NCBI RefSeq assembly: GCF_016863615.1
Contig: NZ_BOPF01000054.1
Location: 1 to 57,188, forward strand
Direction of reading: 5' to 3'
DNA: 57,188 nt
Origin: Virgisporangium aliadipatigenens
GTDB lineage: Bacteria; Actinomycetota; Actinomycetes; Mycobacteriales; Micromonosporaceae
In this document: in pieces, positions 9,310-18,032 of the stretch
Layout: each line of letters opens with the position of its first letter
Numbering within the stretch: the stretch's first letter is position 1
The notes under the pieces: generated by a model
Database searches by the model: none
Seen by the model: only the letters and a program-made list of their open reading frames with translations
What the model was told of the DNA's origin: nothing
Translations under genes and position numbers: made by a program

Positions 9310-9626
9310 GTGGACCAGGACGTAGACGTCAGGTTTCTGCTCGCCAACGAACGCACCCTCCTGGCGTGGCTGCGCACGGGGCTCGCCCTGCAGGCCGGCG
9401 AGCGGCGCTGCTGCACCTTGTGCCCGACCGGCGCGGTCTGCCGGCGATCGGGGTGGCGCTGCTGGTGCTCGGCGCCGTGACGGCCGGGGTCGGATACGTC
9501 CGGCATCGGGCGACGCGCAGGGCCATCCGTGCGGGTCAGTTGCCCCGCGACGGCTGGGGTCCGGCGGCGGTCACCGTGGGCGTGCTGGTGCTGGCGGTGT
9601 TGCTGATCGCGGCGGCGGTGCTGTGA
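9310..9626 (+). pseudogene. DUF202 membrane protein, frameshifted
   Basis: The GTG at 9310 opens with LLANERTLLAWLRTGLAL, the signature of small DUF202 (YidH-like) inner-membrane proteins. After the codons for QAG (9391-9399) that frame turns into a Cys/Arg-rich nonsense tail. The continuation (ALLHLVPDRRGLPAIGVALL, then two more hydrophobic helices) lies in another frame and ends at 9626. One missing base between about 9397 and 9410 would restore a normal protein of about 105 residues. This is either a real loss of function or a sequencing error. Role of the family: unknown small membrane protein. Confidence 0.75.
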
Positions 9627-9656
9627 TCAGCGGGGCCGGTGCCGGCCAGCTGGCTC

Positions 9657-10934
9657 CTAGCGGGGCTGGTTGCCGGCCCGGGCGATGAGCATGAGCAGCT
9701 CGGCGTTGCTCTGGGTGCGCTTGAGCTGGTCGAGGAGGCGTTCGATGGCTCCCTGGTTGTCGACCGTGCCGAGCGCGCGGCGCAGCTTGTGCACCACGGC
9801 CAGTTCGTCGGGCGCGAGCAGGATCTCCTCCTTGCGCGTGCTGGAGGAGTCGAGGTCGATCGCGGGGAAGACGCGCTTGTCGGCGATCTTGCGATCGAGC
9901 TTCAGCTCGGCGTTGCCGGTGCCCTTGAACTCCTCGAAGATCACGGTGTCCATCTGGGAACCGGTCTCCACCAGCGCGGTCGCGATGATCGTCAGCGAGC
10001 CGCCGTTCTCGATGTTGCGCGCGGAGCCGAGCAGGCGCTTCGGCGGGTAGAGCGCGTTGGTGTCGACACCGCCGCTGAGCGTCCGGCCGCCGCCGGGCTG
10101 GATGAGGTTGTACGCCCGGCCGAGCCGGGTGATGGAGTCGAGGAGAACGACTACGTCGCGGCCCTGCTCGACGAGCCGGCGGGCGCGTTCGATGGCGAGT
10201 TCGGCAGCGGTGGTGTGGTCCTCCGGCCGCCGGTCGAACGTCGAGGCGATCACCTCGCCCTGGACCGAGCGCTGCATGTCGGTCACCTCCTCCGGCCGCT
10301 CGTCGACGAGCACGACCATGAGGTGGGCCTCGGGGTTGTTCTTGCTGATGGCGTTGGCGATCGCCTGCAGCACCATCGTCTTGCCGGCCTTCGGGGGCGA
10401 GACGATCAGCGCGCGCTGCCCCTTGCCGATGGGCATCACGAGGTCGATCACGCGGGGGGTCGGATCGGTCGAACCGTGCTCCAGCCGGAAGCGTTCCTGC
10501 GGATAGAGCGCGGTGAGTTTGTAGAACTCGGGGCGCCGCTTGGCGGTCTCGGGGTCGAGGCCGTTGACGGTGTCGACCCGCACGAGCGGGTTGCCCCTGT
10601 CCTTGGTGGAACCGGTGTCGGGCAGTTCGCGGGCGACGCCCGCGAGCAGGTCGCCGCGGCGCAGGCCGTGCTTCTTGACCAGCGCCATCGGGACGTACAC
10701 GTCCTCGGGCGACGGCGTGTAGCCGTCGACGCGCAGGAATGCGTGGGTCTGGCCGTCCCGGACATCGAGGATGCCGGAGACCTCGGTCAGGACCTCGGGG
10801 CCGGCGGGGGCGCCGCCCGTGGTCTGCTCCGACCGGTCCGACGTGGCGGTGCGGCGGGCGCGGCGGCTGTCCGGCCGATGGTTGGCCGAGCGGCGGCGCG
10901 CGCGGGGTGCCACCCAGACGTCGGTATCAGTCAT
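9657..10934 (-). CDS. rho: Transcription termination factor Rho, short form
   Basis: A 425-residue hexameric RNA helicase that ends transcription of untranslated RNA. The cold-shock-like RNA-binding domain (about 45-115, [20 protein letters not shown]) is followed by the ATPase core with Walker [21 protein letters not shown], the Walker B region [17 protein letters not shown] and the R-loop region [16 protein letters not shown]. The N-terminus is only about 45 residues and Arg-rich; the Rho_N domain and long basic insertion typical of actinobacterial Rho (600 or more residues) are absent. It may therefore be a second Rho paralogue. Converges with the DUF202 gene; divergent from the MCP gene across about 280 bp with no other gene. 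Confidence 0.93.
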   Translation of the reverse strand: MTDTDVWVAPRARRRSANHRPDSRRARRTATSDRSEQTTGGAPAGPEVLTEVSGILDVRDGQTHAFLRVDGYTPSPEDVYVPMALVKKHGLRRGDLLAGVARELPDTGSTKDRGNPLVRVDTVNGLDPETAKRRPEFYKLTALYPQERFRLEHGSTDPTPRVIDLVMPIGKGQRALIVSPPKAGKTMVLQAIANAISKNNPEAHLMVVLVDERPEEVTDMQRSVQGEVIASTFDRRPEDHTTAAELAIERARRLVEQGRDVVVLLDSITRLGRAYNLIQPGGGRTLSGGVDTNALYPPKRLLGSARNIENGGSLTIIATALVETGSQMDTVIFEEFKGTGNAELKLDRKIADKRVFPAIDLDSSSTRKEEILLAPDELAVVHKLRRALGTVDNQGAIERLLDQLKRTQSNAELLMLIARAGNQPR

Positions 10935-11216
10935 GGTTACTCCGTATGGGAATGGACGTGCCTCGCAGCCGATTACGAGGGGCCGGCCGCCGGTACACGT
11001 CGGAACTTGTCCACCGCGCGGGGCTGATCCCGAGTCGACGGTGGAGGGCGCAACTCTCCTGGGGGGCAGTGGATCTGCCGGCTACCGCAGGGGGCGTGTT
11101 GCGCTGAGAGTAGCGCGCCCAGGTCCCCCCGGCAACCACAACGCGCCGGATCCGTTTTACCCACTGAAACCGGACGAAAACCTTGAACGGCCCCCGCGTC
11201 GGCCGATCGGACGAAC

Positions 11217-13274
11217 ATGCGTCCCTGGTGGTTGGGTCCGATCCCCGTCGTGGTGGACCGGCTCCGGACCAGCGCCCGGCTCGCGGTCCTGATCGTCGTG
11301 CTGCTGATCCCGGGCATCGGCGCGACGATCTCCTACACGAACGTCATCGGCGGCCAGGTCGATTTCGCCCGCAACGAACTGGCCGGCACGGTGGTCGTGC
11401 GGCAGGCGCTCCTGGCGCTGTCGGACACCGTCGGCGGGCGCGCTCCCGACCTCGCGGCGCTCACGGCGGCCGTCGCCGAGCACCCCGAACTCATGCTCGA
11501 GACGAAGCTGAAGGCTGTCAGGTCGGCCGGCACCGGCACCCCGGCCGAACGGCTGGCGGCGGCCGTCGCGCTCGGCGCCCTGATCACCGAGGCCGGCAAC
11601 ACGTCGCAGCTCATCCTGGATCCCGACCTCGACTCGTTCTACGTCATGGACCTGCACATCGTGCAGCTGCCGAAGGCGCTCATCGCGGCGGCCGGCGCGG
11701 CGGCACCCCGGGCGGCGCCCGGCAGCGGCGAACTGGTCGCCGAGCAGGCGGTGCACGCCGGCGAACTGGCGTCGGCGGCGGGGTCGTTCCGCTCGGACGT
11801 GACGACCGCCGACGCCAGCACCGCGCTCGACGGGCTGGCCGGACGCCTGCAGGCGGTGCTCGCGGCGGCCGACGCGGTGGAGGCGCTGTCGGACACGCTC
11901 ACGGCGGCGCTGTCCGCCCCGAAGGCGGTCGACCCGACGGGTGTGGCGGACGCCGTTCGGGCGGCGGTGCCGCCGGCCACCGACGTGCTGACCGAGCTGC
12001 TGTCGGTGCGCGACGACCGGCTCTCCGGCCAGCGGTTGGTCACGCTGACGCTCACCTGCGCGGGGCTGCTGCTCGCCGGGTGGTTCGCGGCGGCGGTGAT
12101 GTGGCGCACCCGCACCGACGTGCGCACGACGCTCGCCGCGGTCACCGCGATCGCCGAGGGCGACCTGACCACCCGCCCCCTGCCGGGCGGCCGCGACGAA
12201 CTGGGCGACATCGGCCGGGCGCTCGCCGCGGCCCGGGACCGGCTGCACGAGCAGGAGTCGCAGCTCGGTGATGCCCGCAAGGTGCGCGAGGACAACCTGC
12301 ACGCGTCGTTCCTGCATCAGCGGCAGGCCGAACGGAAGCTGCGCGAGCGCGCGCAGAAGCTGATCGACGAGTCGACGACGGCGATCGCGGCCGAGCTGCA
12401 GAACGTCGCCGGCCAGGTGGAACGGGTGCGTTCGGCCGCCTCGGTGATCGACGAGCGGGTCTCGACGGCGAACGAGGCGACCGGCACGGTGGTGGCCCGT
12501 TCGCGCGACACGGCACCGGTGCTGGCCGCGCTGGAGGAGAGCCTGCGGCGGGTCGGCACGATGGCCGAGATGATCACCGGCATCGCCAACCAGACCAAGC
12601 TCCTGGCGCTGAACGCCACCATCGAGGCGGCGCGGGCGGGCAGTGCCGGGCGCGGGTTCGCCGTCGTCGCGAACGAGGTGAAGGACCTGGCCGACACGAC
12701 GGCCGAGTCGACCGAGCAGATCACGGCGACGATCGCCTCCCTGGAGCACGACGCCGGTGTCATGTCGGACACGATCGCGGCGATGGTGAGCGGCATCGGC
12801 GGGATCGACGACGCGACCGAGGTGCTGCGGAACGTGGCCGCCGATCAGCACGAGGTGGTGGAGCAGCTGAACCGCCAGGTGACGACGACGATCTCGCGCA
12901 TCCGGGAGCTGTCGGGCGTCGCCGAGCAGCTGGAACGCCGCCAGGCGGAGCGGATCGGCGCGGCCGGCATGGTGCTGATGCGTTCCCGGGGTGGCGCCAC
13001 GGGCACCCAGCCGGCGCACCTGGTGGACCTGAGCTCGGGCGGGCTGCGGTGCCGCGCCGAGCCGCAGACGCAGGTGACCCGGGGCGAGTCGGTGGACCTC
13101 GACCTGCAGCTCGGCGACCAGGTCATCACGCTTCAGGCGCAGGTCATGCACCTGGAACTGAAGCGCAATCAGGTGGAGATCGGCCTGCGGTTCCTGGATC
13201 CGGACCCGGCGACGGCGCAGCGAATCCAGACGCACATCTCGGCCGTTCTCGACGACGCCCGCGAGGACGAATAA
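11217..13274 (+). CDS. Methyl-accepting chemotaxis protein with C-terminal PilZ domain
   Basis: A 685-residue sensory transducer. TM1 is at about 20-42 and TM2 at about 277-298, enclosing a roughly 230-residue extracytoplasmic sensor domain. HAMP follows (RTDVRTTLAAVTAIAEGDLTTRP), then a long coiled coil. The signalling tip GIANQTKLLALNATIEAARAG at about 455-475 contacts CheA/CheW. From about residue 580 a PilZ-like domain appears: RRQAERIGAAG, then DLSSGGLRCR and QVEIGLRFLD, where RxxxR and (D/N)xSxxG are the cyclic-di-GMP contacts. The receptor could thus integrate c-di-GMP level with chemotaxis. No other che gene is in the window. No ribosome site is obvious at ATG 11217. Confidence 0.88.
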   Translation: MRPWWLGPIPVVVDRLRTSARLAVLIVVLLIPGIGATISYTNVIGGQVDFARNELAGTVVVRQALLALSDTVGGRAPDLAALTAAVAEHPELMLETKLKAVRSAGTGTPAERLAAAVALGALITEAGNTSQLILDPDLDSFYVMDLHIVQLPKALIAAAGAAAPRAAPGSGELVAEQAVHAGELASAAGSFRSDVTTADASTALDGLAGRLQAVLAAADAVEALSDTLTAALSAPKAVDPTGVADAVRAAVPPATDVLTELLSVRDDRLSGQRLVTLTLTCAGLLLAGWFAAAVMWRTRTDVRTTLAAVTAIAEGDLTTRPLPGGRDELGDIGRALAAARDRLHEQESQLGDARKVREDNLHASFLHQRQAERKLRERAQKLIDESTTAIAAELQNVAGQVERVRSAASVIDERVSTANEATGTVVARSRDTAPVLAALEESLRRVGTMAEMITGIANQTKLLALNATIEAARAGSAGRGFAVVANEVKDLADTTAESTEQITATIASLEHDAGVMSDTIAAMVSGIGGIDDATEVLRNVAADQHEVVEQLNRQVTTTISRIRELSGVAEQLERRQAERIGAAGMVLMRSRGGATGTQPAHLVDLSSGGLRCRAEPQTQVTRGESVDLDLQLGDQVITLQAQVMHLELKRNQVEIGLRFLDPDPATAQRIQTHISAVLDDAREDE

Positions 13275-13311
13275 CCACCTACCCTCATAAGGTGACAAAA
13301 AGGACAGCCCC

Positions 13312-15177
13312 GTGAGCGGCGTCTACGGCGCCGTCGGACTGGACGGGCGGCCGCTCGGCGCCAGGGAGCTGGCCGGGCTGCGGGAGATCATCGCGCCGCT
13401 CGGCCCCGATACGGGAGATCCCTGGTCCGGCCGACCGGGGCGGCTCGGCGCCGCGCTGGGCGCCGTCGGCACCGCGCCACTGTCCACTGTGGACGGCGAC
13501 CTGGCGGTCGTCGCGGACGCCGTACTGGAGGACCGCCGCGGGCTCGCCGGTGTGCTCGGGCTGCCGGCGGACGCGCCCGACGCGACGTTCGTGTGCGCGG
13601 CGTACCGACGCTGGGGGCCGGAGTGCGTCGCACACCTGCGCGGCGGGTTCGCGTTCGCCGTCGCCGACGCGCGTCGCGGTGGGGTGTTCATCGCCCGGGA
13701 CCGGCTCGGCATCCGGCCGCTGCACGTGTACCGGACTCCGCGGGAGCTGGTCTTCGCGTCGACGGCGTTCGCGCTCACCGGATGGGACGCCGTCGGGTCC
13801 ACAGTGGACGAGGTGCGCGTCGCCGCGTTCCTGTACGCGACGTTCGAGCCCGAACGCACCTGGGTGGCCGGCGTACGGCCGGTCCCGCCCGCGACGGCGC
13901 TCTGGGTGGACGGCTCGGGTGTGCACACCCGGCGCTACTGGCGGCCGGCACTCGACGCGACGGGGCCGGGGCGCGACCACGCGCAGGCCCTGCGCGAGGC
14001 GTTGGCGGCGGCCGTCGCGGACCGGGCGGAACGGGGCCCCGTCGGGGTGCTCCTGAGCGGCGGGCTGGACAGCGGTTCGGTGGCGGCTCTCGCGGCGGCC
14101 CACGGGATCGTGCGCACCTACACGTCGGTGCCGGCGCCCGACTGGAACGTGCCGGCCGTCGGCAACACCGTGGTCGACGAGAGCGAACTGGTGCGCGACC
14201 TGGCCGCCCGGCATCCCCACCTCCGACCGTCCTTCATGGACAGTCGCGGGATTCCGTTGCTGGACGGGCACGAGGAGTCGTTCGCGGCCGGAGGCACGCC
14301 CGCGCACAACGTGCTCAACGTGACGTGGACGCGGGCGTTCCACGCGCGGGCGGCCGCGGACGGCGTGCGCGTTCTGCTGCACGGCGGGGGCGGCAACTTC
14401 TTCTTCTCCCCGGATGAACCGGGCTGGCTCGCCGCGCTCGTGCGACGGGGCCGCTGGCGTACCGCCGCCCGCGAGGCGGCGCACTGGTCCCGGGTCCGGG
14501 GCATCCCACTGCGCTCCGTCCTGCGCGGCCCGCTGCTGGCCGAACTGGTGCCGGCGGCCGTCCGGAAGCGCCGGCAGGCGGCGTGGACCTCGGCGGCGCT
14601 CCGCGCCGACGGCTGGCTCCGGCCGGAGCGGCGACACCTCATCACCGACGAACGCCTCGGCGCGACGGCCGATTTCGCGTGGTTCGCATCGCCGGTGGTC
14701 CTCGATGCGCTCGCGGCGCAGGCGGAGTTCGCGGCGGCCGAGGAGGCGCGGTGGGGCCTGTGCGTCTCCGATCCCACGCTTGACCTGCGGGTGGTCGAGG
14801 CGGCCTGCGCGCAGCCGGCGTGGCTGCGACGCTCCGCCGGACAGACCCGGGCGGTGTGCCGGGCGGCGACGGCGGGTCTCCTGCCGGACTCGATCCGGCT
14901 CGCGCGCGGCCGCGGGATCCAGGTGGCGGACTGGTCCGACCGGATCGCCGACGCGCGCCCCGAACTCCTGACCGAGGTCGCGGCGGCGCGCGAGAACCCG
15001 CTGGTGAGCGGCCTCGTCGACCTCGACGCGATCGCCGGCACCCTCGCGGAGTGGCCGGGCAGCGAGCCGTCCCCGATCCACCGGGGCGGGCTGCTACGGG
15101 CGCTGCTCGCCTCCCGGTACATCCGCTGGTTCGAGGAACATTCCAGGCCAAAAGCCCGTAATCTTCCGTTCGTCTGA
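13312..15177 (+). CDS. Lasso-peptide-type cyclase (asparagine synthetase B homologue)
   Basis: 621 residues with asparagine synthetase layout: an N-terminal glutaminase-like domain (1-210) and a C-terminal ATP-PPi domain with the PP-loop SGGLDSGSVAAL near residue 249. The catalytic Cys2 of true glutaminases is Ser (MSGVYG), so ammonia release is not expected. That loss is typical of lasso cyclases (McjC family), which adenylate an Asp/Glu side chain of the precursor and close a macrolactam. An AAGGA ribosome site precedes GTG 13312. The precursor gene follows after 20 bp on the same strand. An unrelated RiPP or antibiotic amidotransferase is the alternative. Confidence 0.82.
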   Translation: MSGVYGAVGLDGRPLGARELAGLREIIAPLGPDTGDPWSGRPGRLGAALGAVGTAPLSTVDGDLAVVADAVLEDRRGLAGVLGLPADAPDATFVCAAYRRWGPECVAHLRGGFAFAVADARRGGVFIARDRLGIRPLHVYRTPRELVFASTAFALTGWDAVGSTVDEVRVAAFLYATFEPERTWVAGVRPVPPATALWVDGSGVHTRRYWRPALDATGPGRDHAQALREALAAAVADRAERGPVGVLLSGGLDSGSVAALAAAHGIVRTYTSVPAPDWNVPAVGNTVVDESELVRDLAARHPHLRPSFMDSRGIPLLDGHEESFAAGGTPAHNVLNVTWTRAFHARAAADGVRVLLHGGGGNFFFSPDEPGWLAALVRRGRWRTAAREAAHWSRVRGIPLRSVLRGPLLAELVPAAVRKRRQAAWTSAALRADGWLRPERRHLITDERLGATADFAWFASPVVLDALAAQAEFAAAEEARWGLCVSDPTLDLRVVEAACAQPAWLRRSAGQTRAVCRAATAGLLPDSIRLARGRGIQVADWSDRIADARPELLTEVAAARENPLVSGLVDLDAIAGTLAEWPGSEPSPIHRGGLLRALLASRYIRWFEEHSRPKARNLPFV

Positions 15178-15197
15178 TCATTGAGAAAGGACTTCAC

Positions 15198-15362
15198 ATG
15201 CCTGAGTGTCAGCCGCCCACCGAGACCGGACACCCCGCGGAAGCACCGGCGCGCGCCGGTTGGAGCCCGCCGGAGCTGCGCCGGCTGGTCATCGAGGAGA
15301 CCGCCGCCGGCGCGGGAGTCATGCCGGACGGCCCCATGATGATGATGCCGATGTTCAGCTGA
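15198..15362 (+). CDS. Lasso-peptide precursor candidate (54 aa)
   Basis: A small gene with a clear AGAAAGGA ribosome site 8 bp before ATG. The leader has WSPPELRRLVIEETA. Thr35 would be the conserved lasso Thr at -2, giving the core AGAGVMPDGPMMMMPMFS (residues 37-54). Asp44 is then core position 8 and could close an eight-residue ring with Ala1. The AGxG start recalls paeninodin. The tail holds four consecutive Met, and the last residue is Ser, the residue phosphorylated in paeninodin-type lasso peptides. It sits between the cyclase and a convergent HPr-kinase-like gene. Assignment rests on context and motif, not on a database match. Confidence 0.75.
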   Translation: MPECQPPTETGHPAEAPARAGWSPPELRRLVIEETAAGAGVMPDGPMMMMPMFS

Positions 15363-15371
15363 CGGGTTTCG

Positions 15372-16208
15372 TCAGCCGACGGGGGTCGCCCGTACGTCTC
15401 CGATCAGCGCGGCCACCCGGTCGACGGACCAGGTGGCCGCCGGGCGGGTCAGCACGGCGGTGTCGACCCGCCCGGCGAGGTCGGCCGCCCAGGCGAATAC
15501 CTCCGACGGCCACAGCTTCATCAGCATCGGGAACCGATAGGCGTTGCGCAGCAACAGGTTCACCGCCTCCAGCCGATCCGGCCGGGCGTAGCGCACCTCG
15601 TCCGCCCCCGGGTCGCGCCGCAGCCAGACCACCGAGTCGAGGCGCACCGGCGCGGCCGGCCCGACGGGCAACGAGTACTTCGCATCGCTCTCGCACACCG
15701 GTTCGGCGTCGGACACGTCGACTCCGAGCGCGGCGGCGGTCTCCGGCCACACGTGCAGGGCGCGGCCGAACGGCGTCACCACACCCGCGGCGGAAACCGG
15801 TGACACGTCGTCGGTCACCAGCTCGTGGCCGGCCGCCCGCAGCGCCAACACCGTCGTGGACTTGCCGGCACCGCTGTCGCCCGTCACGGCGATGCCCCGC
15901 CCGTGTGCCCGGACGGTCGAGGCGTGCAGCGCGAACTCCCGTCGCTGCCCCAGCAGCAGGGCCACCACCGTTCCATGGAGAAGGCTCCGGAGCGCGAACG
16001 GGTCACCGCCCGGGTAGGCCTCGACGGTGATCCGCGCGCCCTCCTCGACCAGAAACCGCGCGACCCCCGCGACGTCGAAGCGCGCGACCGACGCGTCGGC
16101 GCACAGCCGCGTGCCGTCCGGCGCCGTCCACTCGAACGTCGGCCGCCGCGGACCGCCGCCCGCGCGGCCCGGCCGCACCTCGGCTCCCATCAGATGATGT
16201 ACGCGCAT
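15372..16208 (-). CDS. HPr-kinase-like lasso-peptide kinase
   Basis: 278 residues. An intact P-loop GDSGAGKST lies near residues 107-116, followed by LVTDDVSPV, which matches the acidic metal-binding segment of HPr kinase/phosphorylase. Relatives in lasso-peptide clusters (for example PadeK for paeninodin) phosphorylate the C-terminal Ser of the precursor, and the precursor here ends in Ser. The gene converges on the precursor with 9 bp between stops and is divergent from the next gene across about 50 bp. It lacks the N-terminal domain of housekeeping HPr kinase. Function is inferred from family plus context. Confidence 0.78.
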   Translation of the reverse strand: MRVHHLMGAEVRPGRAGGGPRRPTFEWTAPDGTRLCADASVARFDVAGVARFLVEEGARITVEAYPGGDPFALRSLLHGTVVALLLGQRREFALHASTVRAHGRGIAVTGDSGAGKSTTVLALRAAGHELVTDDVSPVSAAGVVTPFGRALHVWPETAAALGVDVSDAEPVCESDAKYSLPVGPAAPVRLDSVVWLRRDPGADEVRYARPDRLEAVNLLLRNAYRFPMLMKLWPSEVFAWAADLAGRVDTAVLTRPAATWSVDRVAALIGDVRATPVG

Positions 16209-16260
16209 GACGTGAGGATATTCGCATTAAGATCTAATTTGTCCGTTCCAAGGAGGTGTC

Positions 16261-17070
16261 GTGGATCTGGCCTGGCCGCCCGCCTGGCGACTGGCCCCGG
16301 TGCCCGAACGACTCCCCGACCCGGTGGCCAGCACCGGTGTCGTGACCGCGACGGCCGACCGGGTGCTGTGCCGGATCCCGTCCGTCGGCCGCTTCATGGC
16401 CCGCGCACGGGGGCCGATCGACGTTCGCCCCGAACGCCGCGCCACCGACGCCGACGTGCGCTGCTTCCTCGGCGTGGCCGGCACCGCCCGGTGGCTGCTG
16501 GGCGGCGTGCCGACGCTGCGCGGCGCGGCCGTCGCGCTGAACGGCGCGGGCGTCGTCATCTGCGGGCCCGCCGCCGGCGGCACGTCGGCGCTCACCGCCG
16601 CACTCGCCCTGCGCGGGCACGGCGTTCTCGCGGATCGGGTCGCGCTGGTCACCGGCGACCCGCCGCTGCTGCGCCGCACCGACGACGAGGTGCAGCTCTG
16701 GCCCGACATGGCCGACGCCCTGGACATCCCGTCGACGGTCGGCCGGGTCGTGCGGCCGGCGCTGGCGAAGCGCGCGTACCGGCTCGGACCGGAGCCGTCC
16801 GCGGTGCCGCTGCGCGCCGTGGTGCTCCTGCCGGGCACCGAACCCGGGCCGGTCCGACTGACCACTGTGGACGGTGCGGAGGAGCGTTCCGCCGAACTGC
16901 ACGGACGCGAGTGGCACCGCCGGCTCGTGGCGCCGCTGCTCGGAAAGCCGGCCCGGCACACGTGGGCGGCGTCGGTCGCCGGTGCGGCGCGCGTGCTGCG
17001 GTTCAGCGGCCGACTGCACGACCTCCACCCGACGGCGCTCGCCGCGAAGGTCGAAGAAGCGTTCCCGTGA
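16261..17070 (+). CDS. HPr-kinase-like protein with degenerate nucleotide site
   Basis: 269 residues, similar in layout to the kinase gene next to it. The P-loop position reads GPAAGGTSA, without the Lys that binds phosphate, and the acidic pair LVTDD is replaced by LADRV. The downstream segment DEVQLWPDMADALDI parallels RALHVWPETAAALGV of the active-looking kinase. This suggests a catalytically dead paralogue that could act as scaffold, peptide-binding subunit or regulator. A near-perfect ribosome site, AAGGAGGTG, lies just before GTG 16261. Its stop overlaps the sulfotransferase start (GTGA), so the two are coupled. Confidence 0.65.
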   Translation: MDLAWPPAWRLAPVPERLPDPVASTGVVTATADRVLCRIPSVGRFMARARGPIDVRPERRATDADVRCFLGVAGTARWLLGGVPTLRGAAVALNGAGVVICGPAAGGTSALTAALALRGHGVLADRVALVTGDPPLLRRTDDEVQLWPDMADALDIPSTVGRVVRPALAKRAYRLGPEPSAVPLRAVVLLPGTEPGPVRLTTVDGAEERSAELHGREWHRRLVAPLLGKPARHTWAASVAGAARVLRFSGRLHDLHPTALAAKVEEAFP

Positions 17071-17888
17071 CGGGGATTCTCTGGCTGGCCTCGTATCCGA
17101 AGTCGGGGAACACGTGGCTGCGCGCGGTGCTCACGGCGGCCCGCAGCGGCGCCGACGTCGACCTCGACGCGCTCGCCGGAGCGGCCGTCGCGGCGTCCCG
17201 GGACGTGCTGGAGGACCTGCTGGGCGTGCCGACCACCGACCTGACCAGCGCGGAGATCGACCGGCTGCGCCCGGGCGCGGACGACGTGGCCGCCGCGGCG
17301 GCGCGTTCGGAACCGCTCCTGCGCAAGATCCACGACGCGTTCGGGGCGGAGCCGGTCATCTCCGTCGCCGCCGCGCACGCCGCCGTCTACCTGGTGCGTG
17401 ACCCCCGCGACGTGGCCGTGTCGATGGCGCACCACTCCGGGGTGTCGTTCGAGGAGGCGGTGCGGCGGTTGTGCGTTCCGCACGCGACGGCGCCGTTGCA
17501 CCCGGCCCGGCCGGGCAAGCAGGTGCGCCAGTACTTCGGGACCTGGTCGGAGCATGTGCTCGGCTGGGTCGACCAGCGGCGGTTCCCGGTGTACGTGCTG
17601 CGCTACGAGGACGCGCTGGCCGATCCGGTGCCGGCGTTCGCGCCCGCGGTGCGGCTCGCCGGGTTCGACCTCACCGACGAGGCCCTGGCCGCCGCCGTCC
17701 GCCGGGCCGACTTTGCCGTCCTGGCCGATCTCGAGTCCCGCTCCGGTTTCCGGGAACGTCCACCGCACGCCGAGCGCTTCTTCCGCCGTGGCCGGGCAGG
17801 CGGCTGGCGCGACGAGTTGCCCGCGGCGCTGGCCGAGCGCATCGTCGATCGGCACGGCGAGGTGATGACGCGCTTCGGGTACCTGTGA
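17067..17888 (+). CDS. PAPS-dependent sulfotransferase
   Basis: A 273-residue cytosolic sulfotransferase that would move sulfate from 3'-phosphoadenylyl sulfate to a hydroxyl or amine. The 5'-phosphosulfate loop YPKSGNTW is at residues 10-17. The 3'-phosphate motif YLVRDPRDVAVSM is near residue 108. The C-terminal segment FFRRGRAGGWRDEL matches the terminal PAPS-contact motif of the family. It overlaps the upstream degenerate kinase gene by 4 bp and lies in the lasso locus, so the natural substrate may be the peptide, although a small metabolite cannot be excluded. Confidence 0.85.
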   Translation: MTGILWLASYPKSGNTWLRAVLTAARSGADVDLDALAGAAVAASRDVLEDLLGVPTTDLTSAEIDRLRPGADDVAAAAARSEPLLRKIHDAFGAEPVISVAAAHAAVYLVRDPRDVAVSMAHHSGVSFEEAVRRLCVPHATAPLHPARPGKQVRQYFGTWSEHVLGWVDQRRFPVYVLRYEDALADPVPAFAPAVRLAGFDLTDEALAAAVRRADFAVLADLESRSGFRERPPHAERFFRRGRAGGWRDELPAALAERIVDRHGEVMTRFGYL

Positions 17889-18032
17889 GCGAGTGCATGG
17901 CACGGCGCCTGGACCGCAGCGCAGCGGAGGGACGCCGCCGTGGGGCGGAGCCGTGCACTGAGCGGGAAACACTGTGAGCGAGTGCAGAGCACGGCGCCTG
18001 GACCGCAGGCAGCGGAGGGACGCCGCCGTGGG
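17884..18032 (+). repeat. Two direct copies of a ~60-bp intergenic REP-like element
   Basis: Copy 1 (17884-17945) and copy 2 (17973-18032) are nearly identical, sharing TGTGAGCGAGTGCA, then GCACGGCGCCTGGACCGCAG and GGAGGGACGCCGCCGTGGG. They are separated by 27 bp and fill the space between the convergent sulfotransferase and sigma-factor genes. Copy 1 begins at the sulfotransferase stop codon. Each contains partial inverted symmetry. No ORF is supported here. Confidence 0.75.

Noticed and set aside
11157-13298. A 713-residue minus-strand frame opposite the chemoreceptor
   Set aside because: Composition is His/Arg/Gln-rich and the plus strand encodes an unmistakable MCP.
15372-16208. Housekeeping HPr kinase/phosphorylase of the sugar phosphotransferase system
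   Set aside because: No PTS genes nearby, the N-terminal regulatory domain is absent, and the gene abuts a RiPP precursor.
15825-17888. A 687-residue fusion ending in the sulfotransferase
   Set aside because: The first 414 residues are antisense or out-of-frame text of the two kinase-like genes; the sulfotransferase starts at GTG 17067.
17884-18032. CRISPR array
   Set aside because: Only two copies of a 60-bp unit with one short spacer; no cas genes.
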